Source of the DNA: Hankyongella sp964404985
Lineage (GTDB): Bacteria; Pseudomonadota; Alphaproteobacteria; Sphingomonadales; Sphingomonadaceae
Assembly: GCA_964404985.1 (NCBI GenBank)
Contig: CAYOMD010000024.1
Location: 1 to 41,854, forward strand
DNA length: 41,854 nt
Direction of reading: 5' to 3'
In this document: positions 33,194 through 40,451 of the stretch, piece after piece
Layout of the letters: each line of letters begins with the position of its first letter
Position numbering within the stretch: the first letter of the stretch is position 1
The notes under the pieces: generated by a model
Told to the model about the DNA's origin: nothing
The model's input: only the letters and a program-made list of their open reading frames with translations
Database searches by the model: none
Translations under genes and position numbers: made by a program

Positions 33194-33643
33194 ATGGTCG
33201 ACGCAGTTACCCGCACTTTTGATTTCTACTCGATCCTCTACTGGGGCGGCCGCCCCCCGCTTGCTGACCGAACGGCCGCGGCACAAATCCACTGCTACGA
33301 CGGCGATACCATGGTCGGCATGGTCCAGTTTTTCTCCAGCCCCGACTCCGTTCCTGCCAACCAGCTGGCCGGCGAAATGGTGGTGGTGAATTACGAACTG
33401 AGCCGCTTCAACGATGTCGCGTCGCTGCTGCGCACCGAAGGGCCGCTGATGCTCACCGTCGATCCGGGCAGCGGTGCCGGCTACATCGGGACGTTCCTTG
33501 AGCCGGTCGGCGTCGAGGAGGACGATGAGGACGACTTCGACGACTTCGGGTTCGATGAAGATACCGGTTCCGACGATGACACGGATGACGACAGCGAAGA
33601 GGACGCACCGGACGAGACGGACCGGACAGACCGGACCAACTGA
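33194..33643 (+). CDS. Hypothetical protein with strongly acidic C-terminal tail
   Basis: A 149-residue protein not assigned to a family. The first ~105 residues look like a compact beta-rich domain (FYSILYWGGRPPLA, HCYDGDTMVGMVQFFSSPD). The last ~40 residues are almost only Asp and Glu, with some Ser, Thr and Gly. AGGAAAGGA precedes the ATG. It lies six bases upstream of mltG and is probably co-transcribed. Such tails can bind cations or basic proteins; nothing more can be said. Confidence 0.8.
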   Translation: MVDAVTRTFDFYSILYWGGRPPLADRTAAAQIHCYDGDTMVGMVQFFSSPDSVPANQLAGEMVVVNYELSRFNDVASLLRTEGPLMLTVDPGSGAGYIGTFLEPVGVEEDDEDDFDDFGFDEDTGSDDDTDDDSEEDAPDETDRTDRTN

Positions 33644-33649
33644 CGCATC

Positions 33650-34627
33650 ATGAAGACGCTTCTGTGGGTGGTCAGCGCCCTGGCTGTGGCAGGGCTGCTG
33701 GCTGCCGGTGGCACCATCGGCTGGTTCATCTATGATTTCCGCAAGCCCGGCCCGCTGAAGGCCGAGACCGCAGTCGTGGTGCCGCCCGGCAGCACGCTGG
33801 GGGCGGCGGCGCGTAGCCTGGATGACGCCGGCGTCATCAACGACAGGGCACGCTTCCTAAAGCAGGTCCGTCGCCTGACCGATGGCGCGGCCATCCAGGC
33901 CGGGGAGTATCGCTTCCCGGCACGCGTCAGCGCGGCGGACGCCTATGCCATGATGGTGCGCGGCGACGTGGTGCGCTATGCGCTGACCATTCCCGAGGGC
34001 TGGCCGGCGGTGAAGGTCCAGGCCAAGCTGATGGCGGCACCCGCGCTGACTGGCGAAGTTGCGGTGCCGGACGAAGGGTCCGTGCTGCCCGATACCTACA
34101 GCTACACCCGTGGCGAGACCCGTGCCGCCGTGCTCCGGCGCATGCAGGCCGCAATGCGCACGACGCTGGCCAGGCTCTGGGCCGGGCGCGCACCGGGCCT
34201 GCCGCTCGCCACCCCGCAAGAGGCTTTGACCCTGGCATCGATCGTCGAGAAGGAAACCGGAAAGCCCAGCGAATATGGCCAGGTCGCCGGGGTCTATGTG
34301 AACCGGCTGAAGCGCGGGATGCTGCTGCAGGCAGACCCGACAGTGATTTACCCCATCACCAAGGGATTGCCGCTCGGGCGGCGGATCCGCTTGTCGGAAC
34401 TGCGCGCAGTCAATGGCTACAACACCTATGCGCGCGCCGGCTTGCCGGTCGGGCCGATCGCTAACCCCGGGCGATCCGCACTCAAGGCGACCTTGAACCC
34501 CGAGAGCACTGCGGCGCTCTATTTCGTGGCGGACGGCAGCGGTGGCCATGTGTTTGCGACCACGCTGGAGGCGCACAACCGCAATGTGGCGCGCTGGCGC
34601 CGGTTCCGGGCCGAACAAGGCATTTGA
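33650..34627 (+). CDS. mltG: Endolytic murein transglycosylase MltG
   Basis: A 325-residue YceG-family protein with one N-terminal TM (~5-28) and a periplasmic body. The LysM-like part spans ~38-110. The catalytic block is LASIVEKETGKPSEYGQVAG with Glu200, followed by LLQADPTVIYP and the C-terminal AALYFVADGSGGHVFATTLEEH-type end (here FATTLEAHN). It cleaves nascent glycan strands and may set their length. The stop overlaps the RHH gene start (TGATG). Confidence 0.95.
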   Translation: MKTLLWVVSALAVAGLLAAGGTIGWFIYDFRKPGPLKAETAVVVPPGSTLGAAARSLDDAGVINDRARFLKQVRRLTDGAAIQAGEYRFPARVSAADAYAMMVRGDVVRYALTIPEGWPAVKVQAKLMAAPALTGEVAVPDEGSVLPDTYSYTRGETRAAVLRRMQAAMRTTLARLWAGRAPGLPLATPQEALTLASIVEKETGKPSEYGQVAGVYVNRLKRGMLLQADPTVIYPITKGLPLGRRIRLSELRAVNGYNTYARAGLPVGPIANPGRSALKATLNPESTAALYFVADGSGGHVFATTLEAHNRNVARWRRFRAEQGI

Positions 34628-34959
34628 TGTCCAACCCGCTGATCAAGCGCTCGGTCACCCTGATGGGCCACCAGACCAGCCTCACCCTGGAGCCGGTGTT
34701 CTGGGATGCCCTGACCCAGGCAGCACGCGAGGAGGGCGTATCCATCAACGCGCTGGTGACCCGGATCGACCTTGCACGGTCCGGCAACCTGTCGAGTGCG
34801 TTACGTGTCTGGCTTTTCGAGCGTGCGCAAATAGCGCTGGCGCTGGCGCAGGGTAATCAACAGCAGACCGGCCAGCGTGACCAGAGTGCCGACAATCGTG
34901 CGGGTGGTGAGCTGCTCGCCGAGCAGGGCAATCCCGATGATCACGGTCACAGGCGGTGA
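34627..34959 (+). CDS. RHH_4 ribbon-helix-helix protein with an abnormal C-terminal extension
   Basis: A 110-residue product. The core, LIKRSVTLMGHQTSLTLEP then FWDALTQAAREEGVSINALV and GNLSSALRVWLFERA, is the alphaproteobacterial RHH_4 family (usually ~75-80 residues), a predicted DNA-binding fold. Residues after ~68 (ALAQGNQQQTGQRD...) are Gln- and Gly-rich and unlike the family. They are encoded antisense to the last 159 bases of the transporter gene at 34801, so the original stop was probably lost. Coupled to mltG by a one-base overlap. Confidence 0.75.
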   Translation: MSNPLIKRSVTLMGHQTSLTLEPVFWDALTQAAREEGVSINALVTRIDLARSGNLSSALRVWLFERAQIALALAQGNQQQTGQRDQSADNRAGGELLAEQGNPDDHGHRR

Positions 34960-35721
34960 GATGAGGGTGAACGGCGTCACCAGCGCGACGGGATGCTTGC
35001 GCACCAGCCAGAAGATCAGCCCGTTGCCCAGAATGCCGGCCATGATGGCGGACGCAAGGCTCCAGCCCCAGAACGGCCAGCCCCAGGCCGTGACGGCGGC
35101 CACCTGACCATCCTCGAACAGCGCCGACGCGCCGAGCATGACCGGCCAGGTGATCATGGACAGCCAGGCCTGCAACGCAAACGGCGGCACGCCGCCGAAG
35201 CGGCGGGCGATCACCGTGCTGGAGGCCCAGCAGGCCGACGCGCACGCCACCAGCAGAAACCCGTCGACATCCCGAAACAACGCCGGGTCGAAGCTCATGA
35301 TCATCACGCCGAGGAAGGCGAGTGCCATGCCGAGGGTCGTCCAGAATTTGGGCCGCTCGCCCAGCAGCGGGATGGCGAACAGTGTGGCAAACGGGATCCA
35401 CAACTGCGTGACAGTCGAGACCGGACCGATATTCTCGGCGGCGGCAAACCCGCTGTAGAGCATGCCGAAATGCATCGGTCCCGCGATGATCGCGCAGATG
35501 AGCACCGGCTTGATCTGGGCGCGGGTGATCCGCAGCATCGGCAGTAGCAGCAAGCCGGACATGGCAAACCGCGTTGCCACCGCCAGCAGGGGCGGAACGT
35601 GGGTCACCACCTCCTTGGCGATGACGTTGTTGATGCCCCACATGGTGGCGGCGAACAGCGCCAGCGCCACATCGCGCAGCGGTAAAGACACTTGGGGCAG
35701 GCCCGCATGCGGCTGGCTCAT
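34801..35721 (-). CDS. DMT superfamily transporter (EamA family)
   Basis: A 306-residue protein with about ten hydrophobic segments in two EamA repeats. Landmarks are LFAATMWGINNVIAKEV near the start and the late pair PFTLISPPVTVIIGIALLGE with LVTLAGLLLITLRQ. The substrate is unknown. It overlaps purK by four bases at its start, so it is likely the third gene of the purE-purK unit. Its 3' end overlaps the convergent RHH gene by 159 bases. Confidence 0.86.
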   Translation of the reverse strand: MSQPHAGLPQVSLPLRDVALALFAATMWGINNVIAKEVVTHVPPLLAVATRFAMSGLLLLPMLRITRAQIKPVLICAIIAGPMHFGMLYSGFAAAENIGPVSTVTQLWIPFATLFAIPLLGERPKFWTTLGMALAFLGVMIMSFDPALFRDVDGFLLVACASACWASSTVIARRFGGVPPFALQAWLSMITWPVMLGASALFEDGQVAAVTAWGWPFWGWSLASAIMAGILGNGLIFWLVRKHPVALVTPFTLISPPVTVIIGIALLGEQLTTRTIVGTLVTLAGLLLITLRQRQRYLRTLEKPDT

Positions 35722-36785
35722 CGATACACTTTCGTCACATGGCCCATCTTGCGCCCCGGACGCGCTTCATGCTTGCCGTAGAGATGCAGGTGGGTTTGCG
35801 GGTCACCGAGAATGGCGCCCCAATCATGCGCATCGTCGCCGATGAGGTTGCGCATGTCCACAGTGCCGAGAGGACTGGGGTCGCCGAGCGGCAGGCCGCA
35901 GATGGCGCGGATATGGTTCTCGAACTGGCTGGTCACCGCGCCTTCGATGGTCCAGTGGCCAGAATTGTGCACGCGCGGGGCGATTTCGTTGAACAAGACC
36001 CCCTCGCTCACCACGAACCACTCGACGGCCAGCACGCCGATGTAGCCGAGACGGTCTGCAATGGTCCGGGTGTGCGCCAGGGCCGCCTCGGCAGCAGCAG
36101 GCGGGACCCGTGCCGGAACACGCGACAGATCCAGAATGCCGTTCCTGTGCGTGTTCTCGATCGGGCCGTACGTGACCTCTGCACCGTCCAGGCCGCGCGC
36201 GACGATCACCGAGACTTCCGCATCGAACGGCACCAGCGCCTCCAGGATCGCCGGTTGCCCGCCAAGGGCCACCCAGGCCGCAGACGGGTCGTCACCGGGG
36301 GCAAGCCGTATCTGTCCCTTGCCGTCATAGCCGAAGCGCCGGGTCTTCAGGATCGACCGGCCGAAGTCCTGCATCTGAAGAGCCAGTACCTCGGCGCTGG
36401 CGATGTCGGCGAAGCGCCCGACCGGCATGCCCGCGTCCTGCACGAAACGCTTCTCGCTCAGGCGGTCCTGCGCGGTTGCCAGTGCCGTGCTGCACGGCCG
36501 CGCCGGATTATGCGCCTCCAGCCGTGCGAGCGCCGAGACCGGCACATTCTCGAACTCGAACGTGACCACATCGACACTGGCAGCAAAGCGGCTGAGGGCT
36601 TCCTGATCCCCATAGTCGGCGACGGTGCGAGCCGCGCAGACATCGAAGGCTGGGGCAGCGGGGTCGGGGTCGAAGATGTGACTGCGATACCCCAGTTGCG
36701 CTGCCGCCATGGCCAGCATGCGCCCAAGCTGCCCGCCGCCCAGAATGCCGATAGTCGCGCCGGGCGCGATGACGGGCTGTGTCAT
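35718..36785 (-). CDS. purK: N5-carboxyaminoimidazole ribonucleotide synthase
   Basis: A 355-residue ATP-grasp enzyme. The N-terminal loop is IGILGGGQLGRMLAMAA. TFEFENVPVSAL, LKTRRFGYDGKGQ, and VEWFVVSEGVLFNEIAPRVHNSGHW (~255-279) are diagnostic. It carboxylates AIR with ATP and bicarbonate in purine synthesis and hands N5-CAIR to PurE. It overlaps purE and the transporter gene by four bases each. Confidence 0.96.
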   Translation of the reverse strand: MTQPVIAPGATIGILGGGQLGRMLAMAAAQLGYRSHIFDPDPAAPAFDVCAARTVADYGDQEALSRFAASVDVVTFEFENVPVSALARLEAHNPARPCSTALATAQDRLSEKRFVQDAGMPVGRFADIASAEVLALQMQDFGRSILKTRRFGYDGKGQIRLAPGDDPSAAWVALGGQPAILEALVPFDAEVSVIVARGLDGAEVTYGPIENTHRNGILDLSRVPARVPPAAAEAALAHTRTIADRLGYIGVLAVEWFVVSEGVLFNEIAPRVHNSGHWTIEGAVTSQFENHIRAICGLPLGDPSPLGTVDMRNLIGDDAHDWGAILGDPQTHLHLYGKHEARPGRKMGHVTKVYR

Positions 36786-37270
36786 TGCGGGGTATCCGCA
36801 ACGCTCTCCGCCTGCGTGCGCCGCCAGGCATCCAGCCGCCCGGCCAGCGCCGGGTCCATCAACGCTAGAATGCCCGCCGCCAGCAGCCCGGCATTCCTGG
36901 CCCCCGCCTCCCCGATTGCCAGCGTGCCGACCGGTACGCCGCCGGGCATCTGCACAATCGACAACAGGCTATCCAGCCCGTTCAGAGCCTTCGATTGCAC
37001 AGGCACACCAAGCACGGGCAGCGGCGTCATCGCCGCGACCATGCCGGGCAGGTGCGCCGCCCCCCCGGCACCGGCGATAATCACCTTGAGGCCGCGACCG
37101 CGTGCCGTACGGGCATAGTCATACAGCCGATCCGGCGTGCGGTGCGCCGAGACGATGCGCGCCTCGAAAGGGATTTCGAGCGCAGCCAGCATATCGGCAG
37201 CGGCATTCAGGGTCGGCCAGTCCGACTGGCTGCCCATGATGATGCCCACCAGGGGCGACAGGGTGGTCAC
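36782..37270 (-). CDS. purE: N5-carboxyaminoimidazole ribonucleotide mutase
   Basis: A 162-residue class I PurE. Blocks are GIIMGSQSDWPT, ARIVSAHRTPDRL with the catalytic His, and IAGAGGAAHLPGMVAAMT. It converts N5-CAIR to CAIR. The GTG at 37270 is preferred because GAGGAA lies seven bases upstream; a GTG at 37285 is in frame but would use the ribosome site as coding sequence. First gene of purE-purK-transporter. Confidence 0.95.
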   Translation of the reverse strand: MTTLSPLVGIIMGSQSDWPTLNAAADMLAALEIPFEARIVSAHRTPDRLYDYARTARGRGLKVIIAGAGGAAHLPGMVAAMTPLPVLGVPVQSKALNGLDSLLSIVQMPGGVPVGTLAIGEAGARNAGLLAAGILALMDPALAGRLDAWRRTQAESVADTPQ

Positions 37271-37453
37271 GGGAACATTCCTCACGCCAAAAACGCCTTA
37301 TAACCGCCGAGCACGTCTATGCAATTGCGCTGTTGCATGTGACCAACACCCGAAACTAAGGTTAACGCCTTGGCAAGGACGTTGCGCTATTCCCCTTAAG
37401 GGCTTGGATGCTACGATAGTGCCGGAGTAACCACGAGTGGCAGTGGACAGGAC

Positions 37454-38188
37454 ATGAAGGTCTCAGACGGTTCCGCGCGCGTCGGCAATAAACCGCTCCC
37501 CGGCGTATCCACGTCGGCGGCGGCGGCCCCTGCCGGTGCGACAGCGCCGGTCCGTGCGCCGGACCCGGTCGACCAGACCCTGCTTGGCCTCACCGCCGCC
37601 GACATGACCCCGCGCGTGCGCGAAGTGCTGATGACCCTGATGGCCGAGGTGGAAAGCTTGCGCCGTGACCTGGACCGCAGCCACCAGCGCATCACGGAAC
37701 TGGAAAAGCTTGCGGACTCCGATACCCTCTCGCCGATTGCCAACCGGCGCGCGTTCGTGCGCGAACTCACCCGGGTGATGAGCTACGCCGAGCGCTACGC
37801 TGTCGCCACGTCCCTGCTGTTTTTCGACGTCAACGGCCTGAAGTCGGTCAACGACACCCTGGGCCACGCCGCCGGCGATGCCGTGCTCATCCATGTGGCC
37901 GAGACGTTGCGCGCCAACATCCGCGCCTCCGATGTCGTGGGGCGGCTGGGCGGCGATGAATATGCGGTGATCCTGACCCATGCCGATGACGCGCAGGCGC
38001 ACATCAAGGCTGATTACCTGGCCGGCAAAATCCGGGAATATCCCGCACGCTACGAGGAGCACCTGATTCCCGTCTCGGCAGCGGTCGGGGTGTACACCTT
38101 CGGGCCGGGCGAATCCCCGACTGATGTGCTCACCCGCGCCGACAAGGCGATGTATGATCGCAAGCGCGCGATGAAAGCAGCCGAGTAA
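37454..38188 (+). CDS. Diguanylate cyclase (GGDEF domain)
   Basis: A 244-residue soluble protein. An Ala/Pro-rich N-terminus (~15-45) and a coiled coil (~58-88, MAEVESLRRDLDRSHQRI) lead to the GGDEF domain. The active site is GGDEY (166-170) with the I-site RASD (157-160) five residues before it, plus FFDVNGLKSVNDTLGHAAGD. It should make c-di-GMP with product inhibition. No sensor domain is present. ATG 37454 is preceded by GGACAGGAC. Confidence 0.9.
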   Translation: MKVSDGSARVGNKPLPGVSTSAAAAPAGATAPVRAPDPVDQTLLGLTAADMTPRVREVLMTLMAEVESLRRDLDRSHQRITELEKLADSDTLSPIANRRAFVRELTRVMSYAERYAVATSLLFFDVNGLKSVNDTLGHAAGDAVLIHVAETLRANIRASDVVGRLGGDEYAVILTHADDAQAHIKADYLAGKIREYPARYEEHLIPVSAAVGVYTFGPGESPTDVLTRADKAMYDRKRAMKAAE

Positions 38189-38246
38189 CGCGGGCGCGAC
38201 GTCTTATCCCCAGCCTCATGGCTACATGTCGATGTTAACTCTACAT

Positions 38247-38336
38247 CATCATCGCGAGGGGCATAGCCCCGTGGCGATCCAGCCAATACTTCAAAGGTGG
38301 ATTGCGTCGTCGGCCAGAGGCCTTCTCGCAATGACG
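38247..38336. repeat. Dispersed palindromic repeat, family A (copy 2)
   Basis: CATCGCGAGGGGC start, GTGGCGATCCAG core and CTCGCAATGACG end, matching 1192-1284. The gap 38189-38555 otherwise holds a short stem (TGCTGAA / TTTCAGCA at about 38390-38408) and a start-less minus-strand open frame (38351-38551); no gene is supported. Confidence 0.8.
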
Positions 38337-38555
38337 CAGGGGTTCTCACGTCAGTCCGACCCGTTCACCTCAAGCCGATACCCGTGATGCTGAATGTGTT
38401 TCAGCATCCATGACAAGACGCGCCGTGACGGTGCCGAATAATGGCTGGACCCTGAATCAAGCTCAGTGCACCTAGGTATTTCGCTGGGAGACTTGCGATC
38501 CGATTGATATCGGCCAATACTATCAAGAAAAGTCTTGCTGTAATTGCAGGGCTAA

Positions 38556-38921
38556 GGGCGCGGCGCGACGGGTGCGCCGCTGGTGGTGGAGGCGCAGGTG
38601 CTGAACAAGGACATCGGCTTCGTGCACGCCGGCCAAGACGTGACGGTGAAGCTGGAGGCCTTCCCCTTCACCCGCCACGGCACGCTGGACGGACGGGTGC
38701 AATGGGTCAGCCCGGATGCGATCCAGGATGAGAAGCTGGGCCCGGTCTATCAGGCGCGCATCGCGGTTGACCCGCCGAACGCGAAAGTGGCCGCCTCCGG
38801 CGTGGTGGTCACGCCCGGCCTCGCCGCCACTGCGGAAATCAAGACCGCGCGCCGCCGGGTGATCGACTATCTGCTGAGCCCGCTCGAGCGGCGGCTGAAC
38901 GAAGCCGGGAGGGAGCGGTGA
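38556..38921 (+). pseudogene. C-terminal remnant of an HlyD-type type I secretion adaptor
   Basis: The frame opens after a TAA at 38553-38555 and runs 121 codons. From GAPLVVEAQVLNKDIGFV through GQDVTVKLEAFPFTRHGTL, GRVQWVSPDA and PVYQARIAVD to LLSPLERRLNE it is the typical C-terminus of a membrane-fusion (HlyD/LapC-like) protein, ~430 residues when complete. The N-terminal membrane helix, coiled-coil hairpin and most of the lipoyl part are missing. No ABC or TolC gene is near. It is therefore a decayed or transferred fragment. Its stop overlaps the next gene. Confidence 0.8.
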
Positions 38922-39538
38922 GCAAAAGCCAGGATTGGTTGTTTTGGTTTTGGCTAGTGATAGGAGCAGTGGTTGGTCTTGCGGGATTTGTTTTATTAGC
39001 CACATATTTAGAGTTAGAGGGTCAAGAGGAAAAAAAATTCTACATTGACTTAGAAAAAACCCTTGAAAGACATCAGACAAGTGTGATTTTTAACGGTGAA
39101 GAATATTACGTTAAATGGCTGGTTAAGAAAGAAAAAAATTCTTCGTATATACTATCGATTAGTTCTTGGCATAAATCGACAGGAGAGCTGATTTTGTTAA
39201 CGGGGTACACTGTTGACATAAGGAATATTTTTCAGATAGGATCAAAGAAAATCTGCGGGAAATATAGGGAGATTTATGGCGGCGTATACGGGATTTGGAT
39301 TGGACTTGATAAAAAAGAAGAAACTATTTTTAAACCAGAAAAAAACATCATAATATCTTGCGGATACTTCCCAGCATGTCGATTATTAATAACATACAAA
39401 AAATTTAATTTATTTACAATATTTAATAACGAAGAAGTCTGTTCTTTTAATAATAGGGTTGTTTTGATTAAATACTTAGTTGATTTTGTCGTGGCAAATC
39501 AACAAAGTTTTAAAATAATGGAGGATATCGATGGATAA
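38918..39538 (+). CDS. AT-rich gene for a hypothetical single-pass membrane protein
   Basis: A 206-residue protein of unrecognised family. One N-terminal membrane segment (~8-30, WLFWFWLVIGAVVGLAGFVL) is followed by a Lys/Ile/Asn-rich soluble part with several Cys near 111, 147 and 152. Base composition is strikingly AT-rich compared with all neighbours, which points to horizontal transfer. The GTG start overlaps the HlyD remnant stop by four bases. The order (adaptor end, small membrane protein, short coupled frame) resembles the end of a secretion or toxin-immunity operon, but no homology supports this. Confidence 0.65.
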   Translation: MSKSQDWLFWFWLVIGAVVGLAGFVLLATYLELEGQEEKKFYIDLEKTLERHQTSVIFNGEEYYVKWLVKKEKNSSYILSISSWHKSTGELILLTGYTVDIRNIFQIGSKKICGKYREIYGGVYGIWIGLDKKEETIFKPEKNIIISCGYFPACRLLITYKKFNLFTIFNNEEVCSFNNRVVLIKYLVDFVVANQQSFKIMEDIDG

Positions 39539-39683
39539 TATTACTGTTCAGAAAGCGCGTGTATCATATTATTTGAGCCGTGCAGAATATTCTAAAATGT
39601 ATCGATATATTGCTATGCAGCAGCCTGTAGGTTTGGGTTTGTCGAATAAACAACAATGCGGAATTACGGTGACACGCACATGA
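39531..39683 (+). CDS. Short coupled open frame, probable truncated gene
   Basis: A 50-residue frame. Its ATG overlaps the TAA of the previous gene by eight bases, implying translational coupling. It begins MDNITVQKARVSYYLSRAEY and stays AT-rich for ~35 codons. It ends with a TGA next to the transposase remnant, so it is probably the 5' stump of a longer gene cut by rearrangement. No family recognised. Confidence 0.4.
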   Translation: MDNITVQKARVSYYLSRAEYSKMYRYIAMQQPVGLGLSNKQQCGITVTRT

Positions 39684-39684
39684 T

Positions 39685-39888
39685 TCACGTATCTTCTCGC
39701 TTTGGCCCGCGCTTTCGGGGTGCCAGCGTCATGCCGGTTTTGGTCTCCATGTCCGCAAGCCATTCCTTTGACCCGATCGGGCGACCGACTCTCTCTGCCT
39801 GGCGCAACCCGGCATAGGTCATGGCCTCGTCGAATGCCTCTCCCAGAAACGCCCTGAAGTCGCCGACCCGCTCCAGCGCCGGGCATAG
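39685..39888 (-). pseudogene. C-terminal remnant of a REP-associated tyrosine transposase (RAYT)
   Basis: About 67 codons. ALERVGDFRAFLGEAFDE, then RQAERVGRPIGSKEWLADME and GMTLAPRKRGPKRED match, from memory, the C-terminal end of Y1-type REP-associated transposases. The catalytic HUH and Tyr parts are absent. The frame upstream runs into a family B repeat, so the 5' part has been replaced. RAYTs are linked to the spread of palindromic repeats, which crowd this region. Confidence 0.65.
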
Positions 39889-39890
39889 GG

Positions 39891-39940
39891 TATCCACCCC
39901 GGCCTGTCGGCCACCCCTCCCTCGCCAAGGGAGGGGAAAG
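39891..39940. repeat. Dispersed repeat, family B (copy 3, half element)
   Basis: CCACCCCGGCCTGTCGGCC followed by CCCCTCCCTCGCCAAGGGAG. It equals the right half of the repeat at 11651-11760 and lies at the broken 5' edge of the RAYT remnant. Confidence 0.75.
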
Positions 39941-39982
39941 CGATTGATGGCTTGTAGCAAATCTCATGGATAGAAACCTGTC

Positions 39983-40070
39983 CGTCATTGCGAGCGGGCC
40001 TCTGGCCTGCGAAGCAATCCAGCCTTCGCGTCTCCTGGATCGCCACGGGGCTGCGCCCCTCGCGATGACG
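39983..40070. repeat. Dispersed palindromic repeat, family A (copy 3, inverted)
   Basis: CGTCATTGCGAG start, GAAGCAATCCAG and GGATCGCCACGGGG core, CTCGCGATGACG end. Reverse orientation relative to the copy at 38247-38336. Confidence 0.8.
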
Positions 40071-40071
40071 C

Positions 40072-40147
40072 TAAAGCATCGCGCCTTAAATGTGACCCAC
40101 ATCCGGGATGGAGTGATTTGTCACATTTAAGGGGCAAAGATGCTTTA
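40072..40147. repeat. 76-bp palindromic element, family F copy 1
   Basis: Outer arms TAAAGCATC (40072-40080) and GATGCTTTA (40139-40147) are perfect. Inner arms TTAAATGTGAC (40086-40096) and GTCACATTTAA (40120-40130) are also perfect. A 23-base centre separates them. The ends are TA. No coding capacity. Confidence 0.8.
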
Positions 40148-40161
40148 GATTTATTGGTTTA

Positions 40162-40235
40162 TAGAGCAACTTTGGACTTTAAATCCGCGTTGAGCATGCC
40201 ATCAGGCTGATGCGGATTTAAAGCCCGTTGCTCTA
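40162..40235. repeat. 74-bp palindromic element, family F copy 2
   Basis: Same build as the element 14 bases upstream. Outer arms are TAGAGCAAC (40162-40170) and GTTGCTCTA (40227-40235). Inner arms are TTTAAATCCGC (40178-40188) and GCGGATTTAAA (40212-40222), both perfect. A 23-base centre separates them. The outer arm differs from copy 1 at two of nine bases. Confidence 0.8.
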
Positions 40236-40277
40236 AGGTTCACCCAATAAGCACTGATTGAAACCCATAGAAACGTC

Positions 40278-40410
40278 GTCACCCCAGCCCATCGACGACG
40301 CTTGGCAAGCGTCGCTCAGGATAAACTTCAGCCGGGGTCCATGAACACGACGTTTTCACAGTAATATGAGACGCCTGTGTTCCTGGATTCCGGCTTTCGC
40401 CGGAATGACG
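40278..40410. repeat. Dispersed repeat, family C (copy 2)
   Basis: GTCACCCC ... GCCGGGGTCCATGAACAC ... GTGTTCCTGGATTCCGGC ... GCCGGAATGACG, as at 31907-32000. It has about 40 extra bases that include a perfect hairpin CGACGCTTG / CAAGCGTCG. Confidence 0.8.
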
Positions 40411-40432
40411 CGATTTTTATCAGTGCTCGGCC

Positions 40433-40451
40433 GTTTTTCAGAAGCCTGCTA
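40433..40451. repeat. Solitary family D end, overlapping the gpmA stop codon
   Basis: GTTTTTCAGAAGCCTGCTA, the inverted form of the family D end with one mismatch. Its last three bases are the gpmA stop (TAG on the minus strand). Confidence 0.75.

Noticed and set aside
35739..37118. Long plus-strand open frame across purK and purE
   Set aside because: It is antisense to two well-supported genes and has no family features.
38556..39683. A functional type I secretion operon
   Set aside because: Only the adaptor C-terminus is present; ABC transporter, outer-membrane partner and a recognisable substrate are missing.
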